In this document: in pieces, positions 7,501 through 15,869 of the stretch | How the letters are laid out: every line of letters begins with the position of its first letter | Position numbering within the stretch: the first letter of the stretch is position 1 | Assembly: GCA_022839745.1 (NCBI GenBank) | Contig: JALHJB010000004.1 | Span: forward strand, 62,001-126,000 | Direction: 5' to 3' | Source of the DNA: Actinomycetes bacterium | Lineage (GTDB): Bacteria > Actinomycetota > Coriobacteriia > Anaerosomatales > Anaerosomataceae | Length of the DNA stretch: 64,000 nucleotides | Translations under genes and position numbers: made by a program | The notes under the pieces: model-generated | What the model saw: only the letters and a program-made list of their open reading frames with translations | Told to the model about the DNA's origin: nothing | Database searches by the model: none

Positions 7501-8194
7501 CGGGTGAGGCTGCCGCTGTAGACGGATACCCCGTGTCCCCGTCCGCCGGAGCGACGCCCGTCGTGTACGTTCCCCACGCTCGCGTGCGGTCGTACATGAT
7601 GGCGGTGCCGTTGTAGTGATCGAACTGGACCGTGGTGACCGGGATGCTCACCGAGTTCTCGGTGTCGCTGTTCCTCATCACCAGGCGGTAGGGAACCCAC
7701 TCGCCCTCGACCCATGACTTGCCGAGGTTGCCGGTGGTCCAGCCAGACTCCTTGTTGAGACCTTGCAGCGTCAAGGACAGGTTCGTGTTCGTTCCCGGCA
7801 CGATCGCTGCGATCACCACGGGATCGACCTTCGCCAGCGTCATGGACGCATCCGGAGCGGCGGGTGCCGACCGGTTGCTCCTGACTGCTGGGACAGGCTC
7901 GGACTGCTCTGGCGCAGGCGCCTCCGGCATATCTGGCGGTGGGGGCTCCTCCCCCACCACTGGCGGTGCGACAACATCATCGCCGACCGGGATCGGTCCC
8001 GTGGGATCGCTCACGGGCTCCGGCGGTTCCGCCGGTACGACGGGCGACTCCTCGACGGTTCCGATACCACCTACGCCATCCTCGGCGTAAACCGCCATCC
8101 CCGGGCCCGCTACCGCGACCAGGAGCACGACGGCCACATATGCCGAGAGCCAGCGCGTGAGGATGGACGCTCTACTCTTTGCGAATGCCGTCAT
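4532..8194 (-). CDS. LPxTG-anchored multidomain surface protein (adhesin-like)
   Basis: A 1220-residue secreted wall protein. It has a signal peptide (1-36), a Pro/Glu-rich stretch (about 45-105) and a unique N-terminal domain. Two SdrD/Cna-B-type domains follow (about 326-420 and 511-600; GVKFNDLDRDG and GSKFNDLDADG, each with LPGWTI). Then come four roughly 110-residue Ig-like repeats (about 608, 723, 833, 945) opening xxVxKTxxPT..PETGG and closing with acidic runs such as TDDDDATV, and a DUF11-like domain (about 1057-1180). It ends LPFTGG (about 1189), a hydrophobic helix and RLRGR, a complete sortase signal. A second motif, LPFTEP, occurs at about 1053. The start at 8194 follows AAGGAGG. 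The sortase 1 kb away is the likely anchoring enzyme. The ligand is unknown. Confidence 0.92.
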   Translation of the reverse strand: MTAFAKSRASILTRWLSAYVAVVLLVAVAGPGMAVYAEDGVGGIGTVEESPVVPAEPPEPVSDPTGPIPVGDDVVAPPVVGEEPPPPDMPEAPAPEQSEPVPAVRSNRSAPAAPDASMTLAKVDPVVIAAIVPGTNTNLSLTLQGLNKESGWTTGNLGKSWVEGEWVPYRLVMRNSDTENSVSIPVTTVQFDHYNGTAIMYDRTRAWGTYTTGVAPADGDTGYPSTAAASPASQDVPTNPATLGTAEYIKTSFSEGFLIIPPGEYGVLYFQAHLAVTAYWNMQSPSRDGAGYISGSSGHVTLDMTGVGDKTVPVPAVATPARTLSGVKFNDLDRDGVMDAGEPPLPGWTITLQGGEPGFEIGTVTDVTDANGAFSFGPLPSAIYSLSEVQQTGWTNSTPLPVIVDLETGDKTQNIGNYHDDVVKTFRLTYAGVPAGAQPYVRYSINGGADAMVALSGSPLQGTVQVPYGASLTKIEWRVQYGAEDILLGTSPTPEVLTANKLNTFTYTASLSGSKFNDLDADGSWDDGEKGLPGWTIKLWRGGVAYAETVTGAGGAYTFSGVLPGSYTLTEVQQGGWVATAAPQGTKTVANGTAMTGLDFGNVEVLPEITVVKTALPTQVPETGGSVVFSFEITNNTSAFPVTVTSIVDDKFGDLLATAEGQNGGLDIVLASGASFTFTITRTLSSDLLIPHINTVTVTAVDQFQRSDTDDDDATVTFSDVPPSISVTKTAQPTSVPETGGDVLFTVTVQNTGTEAVDLTSAIDTVFGAIPVASFDKTHLLVGETATYSFTEFMAGEPDEPHNNVVTVTAEDNDGTDVSDFDDADVTYTDVPPTIEVEKDVTPTYMDEPGGTFAYQVRVKNTSIEPVMLTLVEDDVYGVIYEWTEGDPEIWLLPNAVRVFDFTMDHTEAGQYDNTAEATAVDNDGSSASDDDDATALVGDVGPVVDLDKTVDVSVLPEPGGDFTFTLTIKNVEIEPFTITSLTDTNLTEPYPAAVAALIGQTIDPGGELSASYTLTHAEAGVYDNVAVVEVMDNEESTDTDTDDESVEVEPFLPFTEPDLVITKAVDKATAKPGDLLTYTLTYWNIGDAAAYDFTVSDDFDERYVTVVDAGGGVVANGKITWSFTGPLAAEDGKKTITFTVRVIEKMPVGTTNMDNVVVIVDPLDKDDSNNTDKVRTIVRVVEDEPFLPFTGGEYLLLISLAAIAATAGALLRLRGRTAA

Positions 8195-8565
8195 TGGTAA
8201 CACCTCCTTGCTGTCCCCCACCCCAAGATCGGGGGGTCGTGCTGAACAAGCCTGTGAACAAACGGAGACCGGCCCAAGTTCATGGGCCGGTCTCACCATT
8301 CGCTCGCATCGGACGGCGGTGACCGACAAATCATCCGATGTGTCAATGACTCCCAGGGAAGAGTACGTACGCTATCAAGGTGCTCAGGCCTTCTCACCTG
8401 TGCATATCCCCACGAGGGTGGAAGTGTAATCCTCGTCACACACCGATGCGACGTGAGGGCAAGATTCAGCGATAGACGGTCACGGCTTCGTCTGAACGGC
8501 AGCTGTGTTCACGCGTCCAGCCGGGAGGCATGGAAGGGGTCGCACCGCGAGTGCCAGGTACGCTC
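8195..8565. other. 371-base intergenic region between lon and the adhesin gene
   Basis: No coding sequence is supported here. It holds the adhesin ribosome site (AAGGAGG), a G/C-run hairpin close to it and the strong hairpin at 8265-8294. A further 7-bp stem (CATCGGA/TCCGATG on the minus strand, 8307-8340) is also present. TTGACA on the minus strand at 8341-8346 has no matching -10. No known riboswitch class was recognised, but the stacked hairpins would be compatible with a structured leader. Confidence 0.5.
8265..8294 (-). terminator. Strong hairpin: lon terminator or adhesin leader attenuator
   Basis: An 11-bp perfect stem (gagaccggccc / gggccggtctc) with an 8-base loop is followed on the minus strand by CGTTTGTT. 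It lies about 270 bases past the lon stop and 70 bases before the adhesin start. It could end lon transcription or attenuate an adhesin transcript, depending on where the adhesin promoter is. Confidence 0.6.
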
Positions 8566-10893
8566 TCAGGCGAACGCGCGCTCGAGCACCTCGTTCATGG
8601 AGGCCACGGGCACGATCTCCATCTCCGTCTGGACATGCTCCGGAACGAGCTCGAGATCGCGGACGTTCTCCTTCGGGATCAGCACCGTCTTGATACCGGC
8701 GCGATGGGCGGCCAGCAGCTTCTCCTTGAGTCCGCCGATCGGCAGGATGCGCCCTCTGAGCGTGATTTCACCGGTCATCGCCACCTTGCGCCGGACCGGG
8801 ACGCCCTTCAGGACCGAGACCAGCGCGGTCGCCATGGTGATGCCCGCCGACGGTCCATCTTTGGGGATAGCCGCCGCGGGAACGTGGATGTGCAGATCGA
8901 GCGACTCCGCGAAGTCGGCGTCGATCCCGAGCGCGGCGGCGTTGGCCCTGATCCAGCTGACCGCGGCCTGCGCGGACTCGCGCATGACATCGCCCAGCTG
9001 CCCGGTGAGGGTGAGGCCCCCCTTGCCCTTCATGGTCGTGGCCTCGATGAAGATCACGTCGCCGCCCACCTCGGTCCACACGAGACCGGTGGCGACACCC
9101 ACCTCGTCCTTCTTCTCGGCGAGGCCGAAGGTGAATTTCTCGGGCCCCAGGTAGTCGTGCACGACCTTGCCGGTCACGCTCGTCTTGCCGGTCTCGCCTT
9201 CGACCACCTTCCGGGCGACCTGCCGGCAGATCGTCGCGATCTGGCGTTCGAGGTTGCGCACGCCGGCCTCGCGCGTGTACCGCCTGATGATCTCCCGCAG
9301 CGCGCTATCGGCGATGGACAGCGTCTTGGCGGTGAGCCCATGCTCCTTGAGCTGCTTGGGCACGAGATACTTGCGTGCGATGTGCAGCTTCTCGTCTTCC
9401 GTGTATCCGGGGAAGTGGATGACCTCCATCCGGTCACGGAGCGCCGGAGGGATGGGGTCGAGCAGGTTCGCCGTGGTGATGAACATGACGTCGGAAAGGT
9501 CGAACGGCGCCTCCAGGTAGTGGTCCTGGAACGAGTTGTTCTGTTCGGGGTCGAGAACCTCGAGCAACGCCGAGGTGGGATCGCCCCGAAAGTCCATGCC
9601 CACTTTGTCGATCTCATCCATCATGAACACGGGGTTGTTGGTGCCCGCCTGGCTGATCGATTGGATGATGCGACCCGGCAGAGCGCCAACGTACGTGCGC
9701 CGGTGCCCGCGGATCTCCGCCTCATCACGCACCCCGCCGAGCGACATCCGGATGAACTGCCGATTGAGGGCACGCGCGATCGACTTGCCGATCGACGTCT
9801 TGCCCACGCCCGGAGGACCCACGAAGCACAGGATGGGACCGCGCATGTGATCGGTGAGCTTGTGCACGGCCAGGTACTCGAGGACGCGCTCCTTCACCTT
9901 CTCGAGCCCGTAGTGGTCCTCATCGAGGATCTCCTGCGCGGCGACCAGGTCGAGCTTCTCCTCGTCTGACACGTTCCACGGCAGCCCGGTGAGCCAGTCG
10001 AGGTATGTGCGGATGACGCCAGTCTCGGCGGCCGCCTGCGGCATCTTCTCGAGCCGGCCGAGCTCCTTGAGCGCCTTCTCGGCGACCTCCTCGGGCATGT
10101 CGGCGGCTTCGATCTTCTGCTTGTACTCGTCGACCTCGGCCTGGATCTCGTCGAACTGCCCTAGTTCCTGCTGGATCGCCTTGAGCTGCTCGCGAAGGAA
10201 GTACTCACGCTGGCTCTTGGACATCGACTCCTTCACGCGGTTCTGGATCTTGCTGCCGAGCTCAAGGATCTCGAGCTCCTTGCGCAGGAACTCCGAGGTC
10301 TTCTGGAGGCGGTCCTTCGGGTCGAGTGCCTCGAGGATCTGCTGCTTCTCCTCGATCTTGAGCGACAGGTGGAATGTGACGAAGTCGGCCAGCCGCCCCG
10401 GCTCCTCGATCGACGAGGCCGCGAGAAGCACCTCCTGCGGTATCGGCTTGCCGAGGTGCGAGGCGTTCTCGAAGTCGGCGACGAGGTTGCGCATGAGCGC
10501 CTGCGTCTCGAGGTCCGCCTGCTTCGGCTCCTCGATGATCTCCACGCGCACGGTCAGGTGGGGGTCCGTCTCGAGGTACTCGACGATCCTGATGCGCTGC
10601 ACGCCCTCCACCAGGGCCTTGGCCGTACCGTCGGGCAGCTTGAGCTCCTGGAGCACGGTCACGACACAGCCGACGTCGTAGATGTCGTCGGGGCCGGGGT
10701 CCTGCGTCTCCGCCGCGCGCTGGGTCACGAGCGCCACGAGGTGATCGGTATGCATGGACTGCTCCAGGGCACTGATCGAACGCTCTCTGCCCACGAACAG
10801 CGGCACCACGAGGTTGGGGAACACGATAAGGTCGCGCAGCGGGATCAGCGGCAGCACCTCTGGCATATGTGTCTGGTCGTCTTTGGTGGACAT
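8566..10893 (-). CDS. lon: ATP-dependent protease La (Lon)
   Basis: A 775-residue soluble AAA+ serine protease that degrades misfolded and regulatory proteins. The N-terminal substrate-binding domain begins PLIPLRDLIVFPNLVVPLFV. The ATPase has Walker A (GPPGVGKTS), Walker B (FMMDEIDK) and sensor motifs. The proteolytic domain carries the Ser-Lys dyad: KDGPSAGITMA (Ser) and GGLKEKLLAAHRAG (Lys). Length is normal for bacterial Lon. The ATG at 10893 has an AGAGGG ribosome site and begins just before the conserved LPLIPLRD; the frame upstream of it lacks homology. It is divergent from the gene at 11017, with 123 bases between them. Confidence 0.98.
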   Translation of the reverse strand: MSTKDDQTHMPEVLPLIPLRDLIVFPNLVVPLFVGRERSISALEQSMHTDHLVALVTQRAAETQDPGPDDIYDVGCVVTVLQELKLPDGTAKALVEGVQRIRIVEYLETDPHLTVRVEIIEEPKQADLETQALMRNLVADFENASHLGKPIPQEVLLAASSIEEPGRLADFVTFHLSLKIEEKQQILEALDPKDRLQKTSEFLRKELEILELGSKIQNRVKESMSKSQREYFLREQLKAIQQELGQFDEIQAEVDEYKQKIEAADMPEEVAEKALKELGRLEKMPQAAAETGVIRTYLDWLTGLPWNVSDEEKLDLVAAQEILDEDHYGLEKVKERVLEYLAVHKLTDHMRGPILCFVGPPGVGKTSIGKSIARALNRQFIRMSLGGVRDEAEIRGHRRTYVGALPGRIIQSISQAGTNNPVFMMDEIDKVGMDFRGDPTSALLEVLDPEQNNSFQDHYLEAPFDLSDVMFITTANLLDPIPPALRDRMEVIHFPGYTEDEKLHIARKYLVPKQLKEHGLTAKTLSIADSALREIIRRYTREAGVRNLERQIATICRQVARKVVEGETGKTSVTGKVVHDYLGPEKFTFGLAEKKDEVGVATGLVWTEVGGDVIFIEATTMKGKGGLTLTGQLGDVMRESAQAAVSWIRANAAALGIDADFAESLDLHIHVPAAAIPKDGPSAGITMATALVSVLKGVPVRRKVAMTGEITLRGRILPIGGLKEKLLAAHRAGIKTVLIPKENVRDLELVPEHVQTEMEIVPVASMNEVLERAFA

Positions 10894-11016
10894 GCGGATA
10901 GCCCTCTCGCCTCGTCCCGGACACCGGGCCGTGTGATACTCTCGCCACGTACTTCTCCATCGTACACGAACCCCCTGCCGCTCCCGGCTCTCCGGGACAG
11001 CGGATCGGACGACCGG

Positions 11017-12969
11017 ATGCACGGATTCATAGACAAGACCCGCCTGGCGCTGGTCGCCATGGCAACCATCACGCTCGTGCTCGCACCGGGTTCCCGCGTT
11101 GTCCCGGCCGCTTCGGCGTATGCTGCGCCGGTGACCCAGAACGTGAGCGCCGAGATCGTGCAGCCTGCACCAACAGTCCGCGCGGGCGAGGCCATCGCCG
11201 TTGCGGTGAGGGTCTCTATCTCCGCTCCGGCGGAGTACCTCGAAGTCCGGCTCCGGTTGCGGACCCCCGAGGGGCGTCTCATCTTCCAGAAGACCGAGAT
11301 CCGTTCAGAGGTCGCCGAGGGGCGCCATACCGTGGAGTTCGAGCGCAGCGCCGAGAACCCGGTGCTGGCCCAGGGCAGGTACCCCGTTGAGGTCCGCATC
11401 CTGGCGACGGGCTCAGACCCCACCAATGTCTCGAGCAGAGTGCTCGTGATCGACCCTGCGGCCCCCCGGCAGCAGGTGGCCGTGGTGGCCCGGACGTGGG
11501 CCATGCCGCTTGTCGGCCGCGACGGACGCTTTTCGGTCGATCCCGCCGGCGAGAGCGGGCTTCGACGGGACCTGATGACGGTGGCGTCCATAGCCTCGGA
11601 ACAGCGTGCGCCCATCGCGCTCATCGTCCCACCGGTGCTCATCGAAGAGCTCGGCCGGATCGCTGAAGGCTACCAGACCGCCGATGGACAACCGGTGCTC
11701 CCGAACGCCGAAACGCCGGCGGATGCCGAGGCAACGCTCGCGGCGCTGACGGCAGCGCGGGACGACGGGCTGCTCACGGTGCTCGACACGCCCTACGCGC
11801 TCCCCGACCATGCCGGCCTTGCCGCGATCGGGGCAAGCACCGACCTTGACGCGCAGTGGGCGCGGGCCGACTCGGTCATGCTCGCCACGCTTCGGTCCAA
11901 CACCGCATCGCAGACCGCATACCTCGGCAAGACGCTGACGACCACGGCCGTGGCCACGCTCGCGCGCCGGAAGACTCCGGGCCTGCTCGCACCATCCGAC
12001 GCGTTCGAGCACATCGAGGGGAAGCCAGCCACCGGTCTGCACCCGCTCGACGGAAGCGGCACGGTGGCGATTATCCCCGACGACGACGCGTCGGCGGCGA
12101 TCGAGATCGGCCCCGCCGAGTTCTACGACGTGATGTTCGATCGGATCGGACCCGACCCGATCGTGTTGCTCGTCGAGATCGGCCCCGGGTCGCAGGGCAC
12201 TGCGACCAGTGTTCAGCGTGCCCTCGACCTGATCGACCGCTCGGGCTGGCTTGAGCTCACACCGATCGAGGATCTCGCTCTGGCCGATGACACGGCGCCT
12301 GTGAAGCTGCGCACGGACATTGAAAGCGACGCCCCGGCGGGACACTGGCGAACCGTCGGGGACGCCCGCGCCTCGCTGCTCGCATACCGCGAGGCCGCGG
12401 GGCCTGACGACCCGGATGTGGAGTCGTTGTCGCGTGCGCTGCTCGTGGCCGAGAGCGGACTGTGGGCTGGCGCCAACGGCGCATGGGGCGGAGCTGCACG
12501 GGCGCGGGACATGACCGAGGATGTGACCGGATTCGTGACCTCGGAATTCGAGAAGATCACCATCGATGCCAAGGATGTGACCCTTTCGGGGAGCGCCGGC
12601 GCTGTACCGTTCACGCTCGTGAACAATACGGGCAAGCACCTCGCTCTCACGGTCGTAGCCACGTTCACCGACGGCAGCGCGAAGGAGATCGTCCAGCGTG
12701 TCGAGGTGGACCCGATGGAGAACTTCATCACGGTCCCCGTGGACCTGCGGAACAGCATGACCTCCGACCTCGAGGTGACCATTCGCTCCGGGGATGCCAT
12801 GGTTGCCGCGACCAATGTGATCGTGCGCGCCTCATACATCGATCGCCTGGGAACCGTGGGCATGGTGGTACTGGTCTTGCTCGCACTGCTTCTCGTCATC
12901 CGCCGGCGTATCGCACGACCGAATGCTGCTACTATCGATGACGAGATGAGTCCCACCTCAGAACAGTGA
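11017..12969 (+). CDS. Secreted, C-terminally membrane-anchored protein of unknown function (DUF6049-like)
   Basis: A 650-residue protein with a signal peptide (about 1-37), an Ig-like first domain (PTVRAGEAIAVAVRVSI) and a long alpha/beta middle (RTWAMPLVGRDGRFSVDPAG; APIALIVPPVLIEELGR). A beta-rich late domain precedes one C-terminal helix (VGMVVLVLLALLLVI) with a basic stop-transfer tail. This plan resembles the actinobacterial DUF6049 family, in which a deacetylase-like barrel is flanked by exported beta domains; I recognise it only by layout. The start at 11017 has a poor ribosome site, but the signal peptide begins there. The stop overlaps the region just before the PIN-TPR gene, so the two are probably cotranscribed. 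Confidence 0.55.
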   Translation: MHGFIDKTRLALVAMATITLVLAPGSRVVPAASAYAAPVTQNVSAEIVQPAPTVRAGEAIAVAVRVSISAPAEYLEVRLRLRTPEGRLIFQKTEIRSEVAEGRHTVEFERSAENPVLAQGRYPVEVRILATGSDPTNVSSRVLVIDPAAPRQQVAVVARTWAMPLVGRDGRFSVDPAGESGLRRDLMTVASIASEQRAPIALIVPPVLIEELGRIAEGYQTADGQPVLPNAETPADAEATLAALTAARDDGLLTVLDTPYALPDHAGLAAIGASTDLDAQWARADSVMLATLRSNTASQTAYLGKTLTTTAVATLARRKTPGLLAPSDAFEHIEGKPATGLHPLDGSGTVAIIPDDDASAAIEIGPAEFYDVMFDRIGPDPIVLLVEIGPGSQGTATSVQRALDLIDRSGWLELTPIEDLALADDTAPVKLRTDIESDAPAGHWRTVGDARASLLAYREAAGPDDPDVESLSRALLVAESGLWAGANGAWGGAARARDMTEDVTGFVTSEFEKITIDAKDVTLSGSAGAVPFTLVNNTGKHLALTVVATFTDGSAKEIVQRVEVDPMENFITVPVDLRNSMTSDLEVTIRSGDAMVAATNVIVRASYIDRLGTVGMVVLVLLALLLVIRRRIARPNAATIDDEMSPTSEQ

Positions 12970-12998
12970 CATCCCCGACGAACTGCGAGCGTGAGCCG

Positions 12999-14132
12999 AT
13001 GCGAACCGTAGTGCTCGATACGAACGTCCTCCTCTCGGATCCGGGCGTGATCTTCGCCTACCCGGACGCTGAGGTGATCGTGCCGGAAACGGTGCTCGGC
13101 GAGATCGACAAGCTCAAGACCTCTCGTGTTGATCCGGACCTGCGCTTCCGGGGCCGCGAGGTCAGCCGTATCCTGTTCGACTTCTCAGAGACCGGAAGCC
13201 TCGTTGATGGCGTGGAGATGCCCGACGGCGGCCGCCTGAGGGTGCTGCCGCTGGACCCGGACGTCACACTGCCCGAGGGGCTTTCAACCCGCAACGCCGA
13301 CGATCGCATCATCGCTGCCGCATACCAGGCGTGCGCGAGCGGCTGCGAGGGCCTGACACTGGTCACCAACGACCTGAACATGTTGCTGAAGGCCCAGACG
13401 CTCGGCCTCAAGGTGGAGCGAAGGGACGAGGGGCGCGCCAGCTGGGGCAAGCGCACCACCCGCTGGTTCCAGCGCTATAAGACACCGCTCACCATCCTAG
13501 CCATCGCGATCGCCGTCTTCGCGGGTGTGCTCGCGCTGTCGATCTACACGTCGCAGCTGGCTGACCGCGATCCGGCCACGGTGGGCGTACCCACCGAGTT
13601 CCGGGACCAGCTCTCGCAGAACCAGCGCAATCTGCTCGACGGGTTGATGGTGCTTGAGAGCCGCCCGTCGGACCTTGACGCGATCAAGCAGGTGGCCGAC
13701 GCCTACTACGGCATGCACAGCGAGTCGGGCAATGCGGCGTACGCGCAGAAGGGCATCACGTACTACTCGAAGTACCTCGAGCAGGACGCCGACAACACCG
13801 AGGTCCGCACCGACATGGCCGTCCTGTACTTCTACACGGGCCAAACGGACCAGGCGATCCAGGGGCTGTCGGCCGTGCTCCAGGAGGAGCCCGAACACCT
13901 CCAGGCCAACTTCAACATGGGCATCTTCTACTGGAAGGGCCGCACCGACTACGAGGCCGCGGCACGGCAGTTCACGACGGTCATCGATATCAGCAAGTCA
14001 TCGACCGACGCGCACGCCGACATGATCGCCGAGCAGGCGGTGGCCAACCTGCAGCAGATCCGCACCGAGGCTGCTGCCGCCGGCGTGACCATCGAGATCG
14101 ACGAAGACATACTCACGGAGGGGACCATCTGA
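12999..14132 (+). CDS. PIN domain - transmembrane helix - TPR protein
   Basis: A 377-residue fusion. Residues 1-140 form a PIN ribonuclease-type domain with the acidic quartet visible: D7 (LDTN), E35 (GEIDKLK), D101/D102 (NADDR) and D125 (TNDLN). A basic stretch leads to one transmembrane helix (about 163-184). The C-terminal part (about 200-370) contains TPR-like helical pairs (QKGITYYSKYLEQDADNTEVRTDMA and following). The PIN part lies inside the cell and the TPR part probably outside, if the positive-inside rule holds. A GTG at 12966 overlapping the upstream stop would add 11 residues; ATG 12999 is chosen because PIN proteins start right at the first strand. Its stop overlaps trxB (TGATG). 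Function is unknown. Confidence 0.75.
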   Translation: MRTVVLDTNVLLSDPGVIFAYPDAEVIVPETVLGEIDKLKTSRVDPDLRFRGREVSRILFDFSETGSLVDGVEMPDGGRLRVLPLDPDVTLPEGLSTRNADDRIIAAAYQACASGCEGLTLVTNDLNMLLKAQTLGLKVERRDEGRASWGKRTTRWFQRYKTPLTILAIAIAVFAGVLALSIYTSQLADRDPATVGVPTEFRDQLSQNQRNLLDGLMVLESRPSDLDAIKQVADAYYGMHSESGNAAYAQKGITYYSKYLEQDADNTEVRTDMAVLYFYTGQTDQAIQGLSAVLQEEPEHLQANFNMGIFYWKGRTDYEAAARQFTTVIDISKSSTDAHADMIAEQAVANLQQIRTEAAAAGVTIEIDEDILTEGTI

Positions 14133-15073
14133 TGGAGACTATCGACATAGCGGTGATCGGCGGCGGTCCCGCCGGCCTCGCCGCCGCCCTGTACGCCGCC
14201 CGCGCCCGGGCCAAGACGGTGGTGTTCGAGACCGCGCTTCCCGGTGGCCAGATCATCACGACCGACTGGGTCGAGAACTATCCCGCATTCCCCGAGGGCA
14301 TCTCCGGCGCGGAGCTCGGCGACCTCATGTACCGCCAGGCCGAGACGTTCGGCGCCGAGTTCCGCACGTTCGCGCAGATCGAGTCGATCGTGCCGCATGA
14401 CCTCGACTTCGTGCTCACTGACTCCGAGGGCGCTCAGGTGCTCGCGCGCTCGGTGATCCTGGCCACCGGTGCGGTACCAAAGCGCCTCGGCGTGCCCGGT
14501 GAGGCCGAGTACACCGGCCGGGGCGTGTCATGGTGCGCCACCTGCGACGGCGCGCTGTTCAGGGGCAAGACCGTTGCGGTGGTCGGCGGCGGCGACGCGG
14601 CCGCCGAAGAGGCGATGTTCCTCACCAAGTTCGCCGAGAAGGTCTACCTCATCCACCGGCGGGACGAGCTCCGCGCCACCAAGTGCATCCAGGAGCGCTG
14701 CTTCGACAACGAGAAGATCGAGCTCAAGTGGAGCCGGACCATCCGCGAGATCAAGGGCGAGGACGGCAAGGTCATCGGCCTGGACCTGGTGGCCACGAAC
14801 GGCGAGCCCGACGAGTTCCTGCCGCTTGACGGAGTCTTCATCTTCGTCGGCGTGGAGCCTAAGAGCGCCCTGGTCGCCGGGCTGTGCGACCTCGATGACG
14901 GCGGCTACGTGAAGATAGACCCGAACGGCCTCACGTCGTACCCTGGGCTGTACGCCGCGGGTGATGTGACCGTTGGAGAGCTCAAGCAGGTGGTCACGGC
15001 CGCGGCCGGCGGTGCGTCGGCCGCGTTCGAAGCGGTCCGGTACATCGACGACCGCCTGTGTTCGATCGGCTAA
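14132..15073 (+). CDS. trxB: Thioredoxin reductase
   Basis: A 313-residue FAD-dependent NADPH:thioredoxin oxidoreductase. The FAD-binding motif is at the start (VIGGGPAGLAAALYAARA), the redox-active CATC lies in WCATCDGALF, NAD(P) binding is at VVGGGDAAAEEA, and the C-terminal FAD motif is YAAGDVTVGE. The length is normal. It is immediately upstream of thioredoxin, which fixes the pairing. Its start codon overlaps the stop of the PIN-TPR gene. Confidence 0.96.
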   Translation: METIDIAVIGGGPAGLAAALYAARARAKTVVFETALPGGQIITTDWVENYPAFPEGISGAELGDLMYRQAETFGAEFRTFAQIESIVPHDLDFVLTDSEGAQVLARSVILATGAVPKRLGVPGEAEYTGRGVSWCATCDGALFRGKTVAVVGGGDAAAEEAMFLTKFAEKVYLIHRRDELRATKCIQERCFDNEKIELKWSRTIREIKGEDGKVIGLDLVATNGEPDEFLPLDGVFIFVGVEPKSALVAGLCDLDDGGYVKIDPNGLTSYPGLYAAGDVTVGELKQVVTAAAGGASAAFEAVRYIDDRLCSIG

Positions 15074-15101
15074 GCGTCGGCAGACGCGAACGGAGGACCT
15101 G

Positions 15102-15428
15102 ATGAGCGAGAACCTCAAGCATGTGACCGATGACAGCTTCCAGGCGGATGTGCTCCAGAGCACCAAGCCCGTTGTCCTGGACTTCTGGGCGCCGTGGTGC
15201 GGCCCGTGCCGCATGATGGAGCCCGTGCTCGAGGAGATCGCCGCCGAGCACCCCGGAATCACCGTGGCCAAGCTCAACGTGGACGAGAATCCCGTCACCG
15301 CGACCAAGTACGATGTGCTCTCCATCCCCACGCTCATCGTCTTCTCCGGCGGCGAGGTCGCCAAGAAGCTCGTCGGCGCGATGCCCAAGAAGCGTCTGGT
15401 CGACGAGCTCTCCAGCTGGCTTGGCTGA
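15102..15428 (+). CDS. trxA: Thioredoxin
   Basis: A 108-residue thioredoxin, the general protein disulfide reductase of the cytoplasm. The active site reads FWAPWCGPCRMM, followed by the cis-proline loop (SIPTLIVF). CGGAGG precedes the ATG. It is in operon with trxB, 28 bases downstream. Nothing unusual is seen. Confidence 0.97.
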   Translation: MSENLKHVTDDSFQADVLQSTKPVVLDFWAPWCGPCRMMEPVLEEIAAEHPGITVAKLNVDENPVTATKYDVLSIPTLIVFSGGEVAKKLVGAMPKKRLVDELSSWLG

Positions 15429-15440
15429 TCGGGGCTTCGC

Positions 15441-15857
15441 GTGAGCACGCGGGTCATGGTCGTTGACGGCATGGGTGGCCGCATCGGACAGGAGATCGTC
15501 CAGCGGCTCCGTACCGCCTTTGGCGAGACCGTCGAGATCCTCGCCGTAGGCACGAACTCGACCGCCACATCGGCCATGCTCAAGGCGGGCGCGAACCGCG
15601 GCGCCACCGGCGAGAACGCCGTTCGCGTGACGGTCCGCGACGCCGACATCCTCATCGGCCCCCTCTCGACCCTCATCCCCGATTCGATGATGGGCGAGGT
15701 GACACCCGCGATGGCCGAAGCGCTCGCGCTTTCCCGTGCGCGCAAGGTCATGCTACCGTTGACGAATCCCAGGATCGACCTGGTCGGGACCACGAAGGAC
15801 CCACTGCCCCACTTGCTCGAGGAGGCCATCGTCGTGGTGGCCTCAGCGCTCGAATAG
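15441..15857 (+). CDS. DUF3842 family Rossmann-like protein
   Basis: A 138-residue protein that starts with a nucleotide-binding-like glycine loop (VMVVDGMGGRIGQEIV) and has the family signature GTNSTATSAMLKAGANRGATGENAV. The family is uncharacterised. A GTG start at 15441 lies 12 bases after trxA. The next genes are a CooT-type nickel protein and a nickel/cobalt transporter, so involvement in nickel handling or hydrogenase/CODH biogenesis is a reasonable guess from context, not from the sequence. Confidence 0.8.
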   Translation: MSTRVMVVDGMGGRIGQEIVQRLRTAFGETVEILAVGTNSTATSAMLKAGANRGATGENAVRVTVRDADILIGPLSTLIPDSMMGEVTPAMAEALALSRARKVMLPLTNPRIDLVGTTKDPLPHLLEEAIVVVASALE

Positions 15858-15869
15858 GAGGTGTGCTGT

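Noticed and set aside
4532..8194. The periodic repeats in the adhesin as a CRISPR-like array
   Set aside because: They are diverged protein repeats of about 110 codons within one open frame, without short identical repeats and spacers.
10369..11016. Upstream in-frame extension of the secreted protein gene at 11017
   Set aside because: It runs antisense through lon, and the signal peptide begins at 11017.
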